Below, in pieces: positions 1 through 8,012 of a DNA stretch of 15,233 nucleotides. Source of the DNA: an uncultured Actinoplanes sp. (GTDB lineage Bacteria; Actinomycetota; Actinomycetes; Mycobacteriales; Micromonosporaceae); contig CAKUMG010000043.1 in assembly GCA_934667465.1 (NCBI GenBank), forward strand, positions 1 through 15,233. Reading direction: 5' to 3'. A model generated the notes under the pieces. It was not told where the DNA came from, did not search any database, and saw only the letters and a list, made by a program, of their open reading frames with translations. A program made the translations under genes and the position numbers. Position 1 is the first letter of the stretch; each line of letters starts with the position of its first letter.

Positions 1-4
1 GGTC

Positions 5-751
5 TTATGTCGTGCAGCCGGCCAGGGCGAGGGTGGCGCCCAGCCCGTTGGGGCGGCCCGGCTCGGCGGCGGGCAGGACCAGCGCCGCGCACCCGGCCGC
101 GACGGCCCCCGCGTCGGCGGGCGAGTCGCCGACCATGAGCGTGCGCTCCGGATCGGCCCGCAGCATGCCGCAGGCGCGCAGGAAGATCGCCGGATCGGGC
201 TTGGTGCGCCCCACCTCGTAGGAGAGGCAGAACTCGTCGACCAGGCCGTCCAGGCCCCACGCGGCGAAGTGCGGGCGGATGTCGAAGCCGATGTTGCTCA
301 CCACCCCCACCTTGATCCCGGCCTCGTGCAGGGTGCGCAGGGTCGCGGCGGTGTCGGGATAGGGCAGCCAGCCGGCCGGGCCCAGCAGCCGGTCGTAGAG
401 CGCGTCCGCGAGCCCCTCCACGTCGGTGGCGACCGTCGCGGCCAGCCCGGTGTAGGCGGCGCGGTGACTGTGCTCGTACAGGTCGCGGGTGGTCCAGTGC
501 TCGGCGAGGTGGATCGGCACGCGGTGCGGCAGAGGCCCGCCGGCGCGCCCGGCCATGACCAGCCGATCGGCGAGGATCGTCGCCTTGCCGCGGTCGAGCT
601 CGGTGCCGCAGGCCGCTGCGGCGGCGGTCACCCAGGCGACCGGCTCCTCCACCTGAGCGAGCGTGCCGTGGAAGTCGAAGAGCACGGCGTCGATCTCCCG
701 GCGCGGGGGCTTGGTGGTCGATTCGGCGGCATCCGGCACGTGGTGCACCAT
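5..751 (-). CDS. HAD-superfamily hydrolase, DFHGT variant
   Basis: Likely a cytosolic phosphoesterase or dehalogenase-like enzyme of the HAD superfamily, substrate unknown. From the ATG at 751 it is 248 aa. HAD motif I is DFHGT (D26 nucleophile, with H28 where the second Asp usually sits). Motif II is VVSN (S152), motif III has K184 in GRTKPDP, and motif IV is GDSPAD (D209, D213). Residues between motifs I and II (about 35-135) form a helical cap of subfamily I type. The frame stays open to a GTG at 856, but the extra 35 residues are Arg-rich and low-complexity, so I chose the ATG at 751; no strong Shine-Dalgarno marks it. Divergent from the helicase gene. The missing second Asp suggests altered acid-base chemistry, but FFGT/FHGT variants occur naturally in this superfamily, so it need not be inactive. 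Family sure, function not. Confidence 0.85.
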   Translation of the reverse strand: MVHHVPDAAESTTKPPRREIDAVLFDFHGTLAQVEEPVAWVTAAAAACGTELDRGKATILADRLVMAGRAGGPLPHRVPIHLAEHWTTRDLYEHSHRAAYTGLAATVATDVEGLADALYDRLLGPAGWLPYPDTAATLRTLHEAGIKVGVVSNIGFDIRPHFAAWGLDGLVDEFCLSYEVGRTKPDPAIFLRACGMLRADPERTLMVGDSPADAGAVAAGCAALVLPAAEPGRPNGLGATLALAGCTT

Positions 752-860
752 ACCCAGCGGCCGGGGGAGCGTCGTCGGCAACCGCCCGCCGAGCACGGTT
801 CGCCGCTGTGGCAGGCTCCGCCCCCGCCGATAAGATCTTCGTTCTGTCACACCCACGCAC

Positions 861-866
861 TAGCCT
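861..866 (+). promoter_or_regulatory. -10 box for leaderless helicase transcript
   Basis: TAGCCT fits the actinobacterial TANNNT -10 element and lies 7 nt before the ATG at 874. No Shine-Dalgarno is visible before that ATG, so transcription starting at or next to the A of ATG is plausible. No convincing -35 is present: TTCGTT at 838-843 is at the right spacing but is a poor match. Confidence 0.45.
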
Positions 867-873
867 GGTGTTC

Positions 874-3651
874 ATGACATCCCCCGCCGAACGGTATGCG
901 GAAGCGAAGAGGCGGGCGGCCCGCGTGGCCGAGTTCCCGGCGCTCGACGACTTCATGCTCGACGTCGGCTTCGACCTGGACGACTTCCAGCGGCAGTCCT
1001 GCGAGGCCCTGGAGCGCGGCAGCGGCGTGCTGGTCTGCGCTCCGACCGGGGCAGGCAAGACGGTGGTCGGCGAGTTCGCCGTGCACCTGGCGCTGCGGTC
1101 GGACGGGTCGGGCACGCGCCGCAAGTGCTTCTACACCACGCCGATCAAGGCCCTTTCCAACCAGAAGTACCACGACCTGGTGCAGCGCTACGGCGCCGAC
1201 AAGGTCGGCCTGCTGACCGGCGACAACGTCATCAACGGCGACGCGCCCGTGGTGGTGATGACCACCGAGGTCCTGCGCAACATGCTCTACTCCGGCTCGG
1301 CCAGCCTGCAGGGCCTGGCCTTCGTGGTCATGGACGAGGTGCACTACCTCGCCGACCGGTTCCGGGGCGCGGTCTGGGAGGAGGTGATCATCCACCTGCC
1401 CGCGTCGGTCACCCTGGTCTCGCTGTCGGCCACCGTCAGCAACTACGAGGAGTTCGCCGACTGGCTGGTCACCGTGCGCGGCGAGACCGAGGTCGTGGTC
1501 AGCGAGCACCGGCCGGTGCCGCTGTGGCAGCACATGCTGGTCGGCAAGCGCATGTTCGACCTGTTCCACGACGCCGACGCGGCCCGCAAGCACGACGTGC
1601 ACCCCGAGCTGCTGCGCTACACCCGCGAGATGCTGCGCCGGCTGGAGCTCACCGACCGCACCGCCGGCCCCGGCTGGAACCGCGGCGGGCGCACCCGGCG
1701 CTGGCAGCCGCCGCCGCGCGCCGAGGTGGTGGAGCGCCTCGATCGGATGAATCTGCTGCCCGCGATCCTGTTCGTGTTCAGCCGGGCCGGTTGTGACGCC
1801 GCCGTGCAGCAGTGCCTCGCCGCCGGGCTGCGCCTGACCGACGCCGACGAGCGCGCCGAGATCCGCCGCATCGCCCAGGAGAAGGTCGCGAGCATCCCCG
1901 CCGAGGACCTGTCGGTCCTGGGCTACTGGGAGTGGCTCGACGGCCTCGAGCGCGGCGTCGCCTCGCACCACGCCGGCATGCTGCCCGCCTTCAAGGAGGC
2001 GGTCGAGGAGTGCTTCGTGCGCGGCCTGGTCAAGGCGGTGTTCGCCACCGAGACCCTCGCGCTCGGCATCAACATGCCGGCCCGGTGCGTGGTGCTCGAG
2101 CGGCTGGTCAAGTTCAACGGCGAGGCGCACGTCGACCTCACCCCGGGCGAATACACCCAGCTCACCGGTCGGGCCGGGCGCCGCGGCATCGACGTCGAGG
2201 GTCACGCGGTCGTGCTGTGGAGCCCCGAGGTCGACCCGCGGCACGTGGCCGGGCTCGCGTCCACCCGCACCTATCCGCTGCGGTCGAGCTTCCGCCCGTC
2301 CTACAACATGGCCGTCAACCTCGTCGGCACGGTCGGTGCCGAGAAGTCGCGCGACCTGCTCGAGTCGTCGTTCGCCCAGTTCCAGGCGGACCGGTCGGTG
2401 GTCGGCCTGGCCCGCCAGGTGCAGCGCAACGCCGAGACCATCCAGACCTACGCCGACGACGCCGCCTGCCACCTCGGCGACTTCGACGAGTACTTCGGGC
2501 TGCGGGTCGCCATCGCCGACCGGGAGCGCGCCATCGCCCGGCAGGGCTCCCAGCAGCGCCGCGCGGCCGCGGTGTCGTCGCTGGAGAAGCTGCGGGTCGG
2601 CGACGTCATCCGGGTGCAGCAGGGCCGCCGGGCCGGGCTCGCGGTGGTGCTCGAGCCCCCGGCCGGCGGCTTCGGCGAGCCCCGCCCGCTCGTGCTCACC
2701 CAGGACCGCTGGGCCGGGCGCGTCGGCCCGGGCGACTTCCCGGCGGGCGCCGAGGTGCTCGACCGGGTGCGGGTGCCCAAGCACTTCAACCCCCGCTCGC
2801 CCGCGGCCCGTCGTGACCTGGCCGCCGCCGTCAGCGCCACCGGCCACGACCGGCACGAGCGCCCCGGCGGCAAGCGCGGGCGCAGCCGCGGCGTGCCCGG
2901 CGAGGACCCGGAGATCGCGCTGCTCAAGGTGCAGATGCGCCAGCACCCGTGCCACCAGTGCCCGGACCGCGAGGAGCACGCGCGGATGGCCGAGCGCAAG
3001 CACCGCCTCGAGCGCGACACCGACGCCCTGCGCGACAAGGTGGCCGGGCGCACCGGCTCGCTGGCCCGCACGTTCGACCAGGTCTGCGCGGTGCTGGCCC
3101 GGCGCGGCTACCTCACCGCCGACGGCGGCGTCACCGACGCGGGCCGGATGCTCGGCCGGATCTGGACCGAGGCCGACCTGCTGGTGGCCGAGTGCCTGCG
3201 TCAGGGGCTCTGGGAGGGGCTCGCCCCCGAGGAACTGGCCGCGGCCGTCTCCATGGTGCTCTACGAGTCGCGGCGCGAGGGCGACGAGCGCGCCTCGGTG
3301 CCCAAGGGCGGCACGTCCACCGCGGTCGAGGCCACCCAGAAGCTGTGGGCCGAGATCGAGGCGGAGGAGGCCGAGCACGGTCTGTCGCTGACCCGCGAGC
3401 CCGACGCGGGCTTCGTCTGGCCGATGTACCGCTGGGCCCGGGGCGAGCCGCTCGCCAAGGTGCTGGCCAGCGGGCACAACTACGACGCGGACATGCCGGC
3501 GGGCGACTTCGTGCGCTGGGCGCGGCAGGTGCTCGACCTGCTGGCGCAGCTCAAGGACGCGTCGGCGGCGACGCCGGGGGTGCGCGAGGCCGCGCGCAAG
3601 GCGATCGGCGCGGTCAACCGGGGGGTGCTGGCGTACCAGACGGCCCTCTGA
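874..3651 (+). CDS. helY: HelY-type Ski2/Mtr4-like DEVH-box helicase
   Basis: ATP-dependent SF2 RNA helicase of the Ski2/Mtr4 group, 925 aa, the usual length for actinobacterial HelY; it is expected to unwind structured RNA in the cytosol. Visible motifs: Walker A APTGAGKT (56-63), motif Ia TTPIKALSNQK (88-98), DEVH (154-157), SAT (185-187), ATETLALGINMPAR (from 391) and motif VI QLTGRAGRRG (429-438). A middle Arch/beta-barrel-like region follows, then a C-terminal DSHCT-type helical domain (about 730-925). A short Cys/His cluster, HPCHQC (H691, C693, H694, C696), precedes the DSHCT domain and may bind metal. The frame extends back to 808, but the ATG at 874 starts the conserved N-terminus and has a TANNNT box 7 nt upstream. 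No tat or paf genes, frequent helY neighbours, are next to it. Intact. Confidence 0.93.
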   Translation: MTSPAERYAEAKRRAARVAEFPALDDFMLDVGFDLDDFQRQSCEALERGSGVLVCAPTGAGKTVVGEFAVHLALRSDGSGTRRKCFYTTPIKALSNQKYHDLVQRYGADKVGLLTGDNVINGDAPVVVMTTEVLRNMLYSGSASLQGLAFVVMDEVHYLADRFRGAVWEEVIIHLPASVTLVSLSATVSNYEEFADWLVTVRGETEVVVSEHRPVPLWQHMLVGKRMFDLFHDADAARKHDVHPELLRYTREMLRRLELTDRTAGPGWNRGGRTRRWQPPPRAEVVERLDRMNLLPAILFVFSRAGCDAAVQQCLAAGLRLTDADERAEIRRIAQEKVASIPAEDLSVLGYWEWLDGLERGVASHHAGMLPAFKEAVEECFVRGLVKAVFATETLALGINMPARCVVLERLVKFNGEAHVDLTPGEYTQLTGRAGRRGIDVEGHAVVLWSPEVDPRHVAGLASTRTYPLRSSFRPSYNMAVNLVGTVGAEKSRDLLESSFAQFQADRSVVGLARQVQRNAETIQTYADDAACHLGDFDEYFGLRVAIADRERAIARQGSQQRRAAAVSSLEKLRVGDVIRVQQGRRAGLAVVLEPPAGGFGEPRPLVLTQDRWAGRVGPGDFPAGAEVLDRVRVPKHFNPRSPAARRDLAAAVSATGHDRHERPGGKRGRSRGVPGEDPEIALLKVQMRQHPCHQCPDREEHARMAERKHRLERDTDALRDKVAGRTGSLARTFDQVCAVLARRGYLTADGGVTDAGRMLGRIWTEADLLVAECLRQGLWEGLAPEELAAAVSMVLYESRREGDERASVPKGGTSTAVEATQKLWAEIEAEEAEHGLSLTREPDAGFVWPMYRWARGEPLAKVLASGHNYDADMPAGDFVRWARQVLDLLAQLKDASAATPGVREAARKAIGAVNRGVLAYQTAL

Positions 3652-3665
3652 GGCGGCCCGGTTGT

Positions 3666-3694
3666 TTGCCGCAGAGCAAGGATTCGGGATACTT
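3666..3694 (+). promoter_or_regulatory. SigA-type promoter for phosphatase-regulator pair
   Basis: TTGCCG (3666-3671), a 17-nt spacer, then GATACT (3689-3694): four of six matches to each half of the sigma-70 consensus at ideal spacing, in the 92-bp gap after helY. Transcription would start near 3701, giving a leader of about 40 nt before the ATG at 3744. An imperfect hairpin (3646-3676, arms CTCTG/CAGAG plus an inner GGC/GCC) overlaps the helY stop and the -35 and could weakly end helY transcription. Predicted by eye only. Confidence 0.45.
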
Positions 3695-3743
3695 GACCGG
3701 GCTCACCCCTGGGTAGGGAGAGTGGCGGGATGGGGTGGTGGCG

Positions 3744-5402
3744 ATGGCGGAGGTCGAACGGGGCTGGGCGGCGTCGCTGCACCGCCTCTGGGGTGCCGTC
3801 GCCACCATCACGTCCCGCGAGCAGCTGGCCGAGATCGTGCTGCCGCCGCTGCGCACGCTGCCCGGGGTCGTCGCGGTGTGGGGGCTGCGGCACGGCCCGC
3901 GCGGCGAGACGTTCCTGGCCTACCGCTGGTCGGGCCTGACCCTCGACCAGGCCGCGGCGGTGCCGTTCGCGATCGGTGCGGACGGCCCGGCGCAGGTGTT
4001 CCCGGCGCCGGAGTCGCTCCGGGCGCGGGGCGTGGAGCAGGTCGTCGCGGCCGGGTTCGCCGTGCCGGGCGAGGCGCCCGGCACGTTCCTGGTGCTGGCC
4101 GGCCCCGGCACCGACGTGCCGCTGGTCGCCGAGTGCCTGGTGCAGGTCGTCGACGCGACCCGCCAGGCCGTGCGGCTGCTCGCGTCGCGCCGGGCCGAGG
4201 AGGACCAGCAGGTCCGTGACGCGCTGCTGGCCGAGGCGTCGCTGCAGATGGACGCCGTCCTGGACATGACGCAGACCATGCAGCGGGTGGCCCGGATGGC
4301 GGTGCCCGCGATCGCCGAGGGCTGCCTGGTCTACGTGTGCGACGAGGACAAGCCGGTCCTGCGCAGCGCCGTGCACGTGGACATGCGGCGGCTCGAGGCG
4401 TTCCGCAGCGACCCGGGCGCGGAACAGTTGCTGGGGGAGTTGGCCCAGGCGGGCGTGGCGGGGCACTCGCGGCGGGTCCGGGCCGACGGGACCGCGCTGA
4501 CCGGCACCCGGACCGTCGACGCGCAGGCGCTGCGGGCGCGCGGGCGGGTCGTCGGCGTCCTGATCTTCCTCTTCGACCGCGCCGACGACCTGGTCCCGCC
4601 GCCGTCGTTCCTGCGCGACCTGGCCTACCGGGCGGCGCTGGCCATCGACAACGGCGAGCTCTACGAGCAGCGCCGCCGCGACGTCGTCGCGCTGCAGGGC
4701 CACCTGCTGCCCAAACGGCTGCCCACCGCGGAGGGCCTGGACGTGGCTGCCTCCTACCGGGTCGGCGACCAGGTGCTCGAGGTCGGCGGCGACTTCTACG
4801 ACGTGGTCACCCGCCGGGACGGCGTGGTGGCCGCGCTGATCGGCGACGTGTGCGGGCGCGGGGTCGCGGCGGCCGCGCTGACCGGCATGGCCCGGCACAC
4901 CCTGGGCACGCTGCTGCACGAGGGCGTTTCGCCGGCGCGGGCGCTCGGGCGGCTCAACACCGGCCTGCTGCGCGACGGCTCCTGGCGGTTCGTCACCGCC
5001 GGGGTGGCCCTGCTGCGGCCGGCCGCAGGCAGCCTCGGCGTGCAGTGGAGCTCCTGCGGGCACCCGGCGCCGATCGTGCTGCGCGCCGACGGGACCGTGG
5101 AGGCCGGCCGCGGTGGCGGGGTGCCGCTCGGCATCGTCGCCAAGCCCTCCGTCGGCCGGTCCCGGTTGCGGCTGGCGCCCGGCGACACGCTGCTCATGTT
5201 CACCGACGGGCTGGCCGAGAGCAGGAACGCCGCCGGAACGATGTTCGAGGAGGCGGGTCTGCGGGAAACCATCCACGGGCTCCGCCACCTTGCGCCGCAA
5301 GATCTGGTGCACGAGCTGGGCCGCGCCGCCGCGGAGTTCGGAGTGACCGGCTCCGACGACATCGCGGTGCTGGCCATCCGGGCGAAGGAGCAGGACCGGT
5401 GA
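3744..5402 (+). CDS. SpoIIE/RsbU-type PP2C phosphatase with GAF-like domains
   Basis: Serine/threonine phosphatase of the SpoIIE (PPM) family, 552 aa from the ATG at 3744. Such enzymes dephosphorylate anti-anti-sigma (STAS) proteins in partner-switching pathways. Residues 10-150 and 165-305 look like two divergent GAF-type sensor domains joined by a charged helix (148-170). The catalytic domain (about 310-550) has GGDFYD (348-353), GDVCGRG (367-373), CGHP (438-441), TDGLAE (487-492) and DDIAVL (538-543), so the Mn/Mg-binding aspartates are intact. No transmembrane segment. GTG codons at 3735 and 3738 are alternative starts; the ATG is preferred because GGGG at 3732-3735 sits 8 nt before it. 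The stop overlaps the next start as GTGA, so the response regulator is made with it. No STAS or RsbW-like kinase gene is in the window, so the substrate is unknown. Confidence 0.9.
   Translation: MAEVERGWAASLHRLWGAVATITSREQLAEIVLPPLRTLPGVVAVWGLRHGPRGETFLAYRWSGLTLDQAAAVPFAIGADGPAQVFPAPESLRARGVEQVVAAGFAVPGEAPGTFLVLAGPGTDVPLVAECLVQVVDATRQAVRLLASRRAEEDQQVRDALLAEASLQMDAVLDMTQTMQRVARMAVPAIAEGCLVYVCDEDKPVLRSAVHVDMRRLEAFRSDPGAEQLLGELAQAGVAGHSRRVRADGTALTGTRTVDAQALRARGRVVGVLIFLFDRADDLVPPPSFLRDLAYRAALAIDNGELYEQRRRDVVALQGHLLPKRLPTAEGLDVAASYRVGDQVLEVGGDFYDVVTRRDGVVAALIGDVCGRGVAAAALTGMARHTLGTLLHEGVSPARALGRLNTGLLRDGSWRFVTAGVALLRPAAGSLGVQWSSCGHPAPIVLRADGTVEAGRGGGVPLGIVAKPSVGRSRLRLAPGDTLLMFTDGLAESRNAAGTMFEEAGLRETIHGLRHLAPQDLVHELGRAAAEFGVTGSDDIAVLAIRAKEQDR
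5384..5390 (+). promoter_or_regulatory. Shine-Dalgarno for response regulator
   Basis: GAAGGAG ends 8 nt before the GTG at 5399. It lies inside the last codons of the phosphatase gene and fixes the response-regulator start at the GTGA overlap. Confidence 0.7.
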
Positions 5403-5857
5403 GCGAGCTCGTTCTCGTCGTCGAGGACACCGAGGAGGACGTGGAGGCCATCGCCCGCGCCATCGGCCGGTCCCACCCCACCGTGCGGCTGGAGTTCCTG
5501 CGGGCCGGCAGCGACGTGCTGCCGTGGCTGACCGCCCCCGGGGCACCGCGGCCCGACCTGGTCCTGCTCGACCTCAACATGCCCGGCGAGGGCGGCCTCG
5601 ACGTGATCCGCCGGGTCCGCGCCGACCCCGGGCTCGCCGGGCTGACGCTGATCGTCTTCACGTCGTCGGAGGACCAGGCCGACGCCGACGCCTGCTACGC
5701 GGCCGGAGCGGACAGCTACATCTACAAGCCCATCAACTTCGCGCTGTTCCAGACCGTGCTGCGCCAGACCCTCGACTACTGGAGGTCGCGGCCGTCCTCC
5801 GGGAAGGTCGCCAGCAGCGTGGTCCCGCCGCCGGGGGAGTCCTCGGCCCACACCTGA
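5399..5857 (+). CDS. Rcp1-like single-domain response regulator
   Basis: Receiver-only response regulator, 152 aa, of the kind that pairs with phytochrome kinases such as cyanobacterial Rcp1. Visible: acidic pair E9/D10, phospho-acceptor D58 in LLDLNMPG, T88 in FTSS, and K110 before P111 (YKP). The receiver fold ends near W128 with helix 5 (FQTVLRQTLDYW); there is no DNA-binding output domain. Residues 129-152 are a Ser/Pro-rich tail. The GTG start overlaps the stop of the phosphatase gene (GTGA) and has a strong Shine-Dalgarno. The last 82 bp (5776-5857) are antisense to the end of the phytochrome gene. Being stand-alone, it must act by protein contact; the coupled phosphatase is the obvious candidate partner, and the convergent phytochrome the obvious kinase. 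Both links are inferred. Confidence 0.92.
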   Translation: MSELVLVVEDTEEDVEAIARAIGRSHPTVRLEFLRAGSDVLPWLTAPGAPRPDLVLLDLNMPGEGGLDVIRRVRADPGLAGLTLIVFTSSEDQADADACYAAGADSYIYKPINFALFQTVLRQTLDYWRSRPSSGKVASSVVPPPGESSAHT

Positions 5858-8001
5858 CCGCCGTGCCGCTCCACGATCCGGCGCACGATCGCCAGCCCGG
5901 CGCCCGAGCCCTCCGGCCCCGGCCTGCCGTGCAGCCGCCGGAACAGCTGGAACGCCTGCTCGCGCAGGTGCGGCGGCATGCCGATGCCGTTGTCCCGGAC
6001 CATCAGCGCCGCACCGGGCGCCGCGCCGACCTCGACCCGGCGGTCCCCATCCGGCGCGCTGTACTTGGCGGCGTTGACCAGCAAGTGGACCAGCACCTCG
6101 TCGAAGAGCACCGGGTCGGCGAGCACGGTCACCCCCGGCTCCGGCAGCACGACCTCGACCCCGGTCTCCTCCAGCCGCGGACCGGCCACCTCGAGGGCCC
6201 GCAGGGTCGCCTCGCGCAGGCCCAGCCGCTCCCGGCGCAGGTCGGTGCGGCCCAGCCGCGAATAGTAGAGCAGCGCGCTGAGCAGCTCGTCCATCCGCGT
6301 GGCGAGCCGCTGGATGGACTCCAGGCGCCGGGTCGTCGCCGGGTCCATCGCGTCGCCGGCGTCCTCCACGATGAACGTCGCCTGGTTCGCAATCCCGCGC
6401 AGCGGCTCCTTGAGGTCGTGCGCCGCGGCGTGCGCGAACGAGTCCAGGTCGACGTTGCTGCGGCTCAGCTCCACGCTCAGCGTCGCCAGCTCGCGGACGT
6501 GCGCGAGGGCCACCTCCATGATCGACCGGCCCAGCTCGACGGCCATCACCAGGTCGCCCGCGGACCAGGCCCGGCTGCGCCCCCGCACGGAGGCCAGGAA
6601 GACGGCCGTGGAACCGCGCGGGGTGAGCCGCTCCCCGTGCGGGCCGAGGACGACGGGCGCGTCCGGGTCGGTGGCCCAGCGCCGGGAGGCCGTACGCTCA
6701 TGGCGCAGCCACACCACGCAGTCGCCGGACCCGCTCAACGGCAGCACCAGCGCACCGCCCGGCGTGTCCGCTGCCGCGGCCAGCTCCGGCAGGTCCTCGG
6801 CCAGCCGGTCGCTGTGCCACAGCTCGCCCGCCGGCAGCGGGGGCAGCGCGGCCAGCAGCGCCTCGACCGTCGCGGGCGCCGGGTGCGTGCCGTGCACCAC
6901 GAGCCGGCCGTTCATGCGGACGCCCACCGCGTCGCAGTCGAGCACCTGCTCGAGGCCCGCGGGCCCGTGCGCCCAGCCGGTCGGCAGGTCCTCCGAGATG
7001 TGCTCCAGCAGCCGGGCGATGACCTCGCGCGAGCGTTCCCGGGCCGCCGACTCGTCGCGCTCCCGCAGCGCCGCCAGGTGCAGCGACAGCGCCACGCCGA
7101 AGAACTCGCACGCCGCCCGGATCTGCGGGCTCAGCGGCTTCGGCGCCCGGCCGTGACACGCGATCAGCCCCCACAGCCGCCCGCCGGACAGCAGCGACAC
7201 CGACATCGACGAGACGACCCCGATGTTGCGCAGATATTCCAGATGGAACGGCGAGACCGTGCGCAGCACCGACAGCGACAGGTCGACGTCCGCCTCGGGC
7301 ACCAGCCGCGCGGTCGTGTCGTCGACGTCGGCGATGACCCGGATCCAGTTGCGCTCGTAGAGCCGCCGGGCCTGCGGCGGGATGTCCGTGGCCGGGAACC
7401 ACAGCCCGAGCCACGGCTCCCACCCGTCGGCCACCTCCTCGGCGATCACCTCGCCGGGCCCGTCGGCCGTCTCGAACCGGTAGGCCACGACCCGGTCGTA
7501 GCCGGTGATCATCCGGACCTCCCGCACCGCGGCCTCGCACGCCTCCTCGACGGTGGCCGCCCGCTGCAGCCGCAGCAGCGCCTTGCGGACCGGGGCGTAG
7601 AACGCGCCGAACCCGGCGCCGGCGCTGTGCCCCGGCTCGAACTCGAGCACCAGCAGATCACCCGACTCGTGCACCGTGACGTCGAACAGGCCGCCGCCGG
7701 CCAGCGTCACCGGCATCATCGCGGTCTGCCCGGTCTCCGCCTCCACGAGGAGCCGCAGTGCGTCGACCTGCTCCGCGCTCAGCAGCTCCCCGATCGGCCG
7801 GCCGACCTCGGCACCCACCATCGCGGCGGCGTTGTCGCTGGTCACCGCGATCCGCCCGGCGCGGACCGCGACCAGCGCGCCGTGCGACTGGATCCCGCCG
7901 AGGCGGTGGATCGGCTCGCGCACACAGGCCGACAGGTCGAACGTCGTGCCGGTCTCGAGCTCGGCGGCGGCGGCGCGCCCGGTCAGCCAGTCATCTCCCA
8001 C
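5776..8001 (-). CDS. bphP: Bacteriophytochrome histidine kinase
   Basis: Red/far-red light sensor kinase, 741 aa, domains PAS-GAF-PHY-HisKA-HATPase, soluble. C26 in LSACVREPIH lies where bacteriophytochromes attach biliverdin, followed by the PAS motif GGIQSHGAL. GAF has PATDIP (D206), PFHLEYLRN (H253) and the ACH motif (H283, with Gly in place of the usual second His). The PHY tongue is unusual: PRGST (461-465) instead of PRxSF, and WAT (442-444) instead of W(G/A)G. The kinase part has the H-box FAHAAAHDLKEPLR (H528), N-box N643, G1 DNGIG (670-674) and G2 GSGAGL (698-703), all intact. GTG start; AAGG overlapping the upstream stop serves as Shine-Dalgarno. It follows the VOC gene by 9 bp and overlaps the convergent response regulator by 82 bp. 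No heme oxygenase gene for biliverdin supply is visible. Confidence 0.95.
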   Translation of the reverse strand: MGDDWLTGRAAAAELETGTTFDLSACVREPIHRLGGIQSHGALVAVRAGRIAVTSDNAAAMVGAEVGRPIGELLSAEQVDALRLLVEAETGQTAMMPVTLAGGGLFDVTVHESGDLLVLEFEPGHSAGAGFGAFYAPVRKALLRLQRAATVEEACEAAVREVRMITGYDRVVAYRFETADGPGEVIAEEVADGWEPWLGLWFPATDIPPQARRLYERNWIRVIADVDDTTARLVPEADVDLSLSVLRTVSPFHLEYLRNIGVVSSMSVSLLSGGRLWGLIACHGRAPKPLSPQIRAACEFFGVALSLHLAALRERDESAARERSREVIARLLEHISEDLPTGWAHGPAGLEQVLDCDAVGVRMNGRLVVHGTHPAPATVEALLAALPPLPAGELWHSDRLAEDLPELAAAADTPGGALVLPLSGSGDCVVWLRHERTASRRWATDPDAPVVLGPHGERLTPRGSTAVFLASVRGRSRAWSAGDLVMAVELGRSIMEVALAHVRELATLSVELSRSNVDLDSFAHAAAHDLKEPLRGIANQATFIVEDAGDAMDPATTRRLESIQRLATRMDELLSALLYYSRLGRTDLRRERLGLREATLRALEVAGPRLEETGVEVVLPEPGVTVLADPVLFDEVLVHLLVNAAKYSAPDGDRRVEVGAAPGAALMVRDNGIGMPPHLREQAFQLFRRLHGRPGPEGSGAGLAIVRRIVERHGGQVWAEDSPGGGTTLLATFPEDGRDLQ

Positions 8002-8008
8002 CCGATGA

Positions 8009-8012
8009 CCTT
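8009..8012 (-). promoter_or_regulatory. Shine-Dalgarno for bphP overlapping VOC stop
   Basis: On the minus strand the upstream TAA stop runs into GG, giving TAAGG, 7 nt before the GTG start at 8001. The stop codon of the VOC gene is therefore part of the ribosome binding site, which suggests coupled translation. Confidence 0.5.

Noticed and set aside
847..3477. 876-aa open frame antisense to the helicase
   Set aside because: Its codon third positions fall on fixed positions of the helicase codons and the translation is low-complexity (Ala/Gly/Arg/His-rich) with no family resemblance. It is a GC-bias shadow.
3664..3691. SigB/SigF-like GTTT...GGGATA promoter upstream of the SpoIIE phosphatase
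   Set aside because: Attractive given the phosphatase, but the spacer is 18 nt rather than about 14-17 and the -10 half is imperfect. The overlapping SigA-type pair TTGCCG/GATACT at 17 nt is the better reading.
3480..5546. 688-aa frame antisense to the SpoIIE phosphatase
   Set aside because: Arg/Gly/Pro-rich without motifs, and fully overlapped by a gene with intact catalytic motifs.
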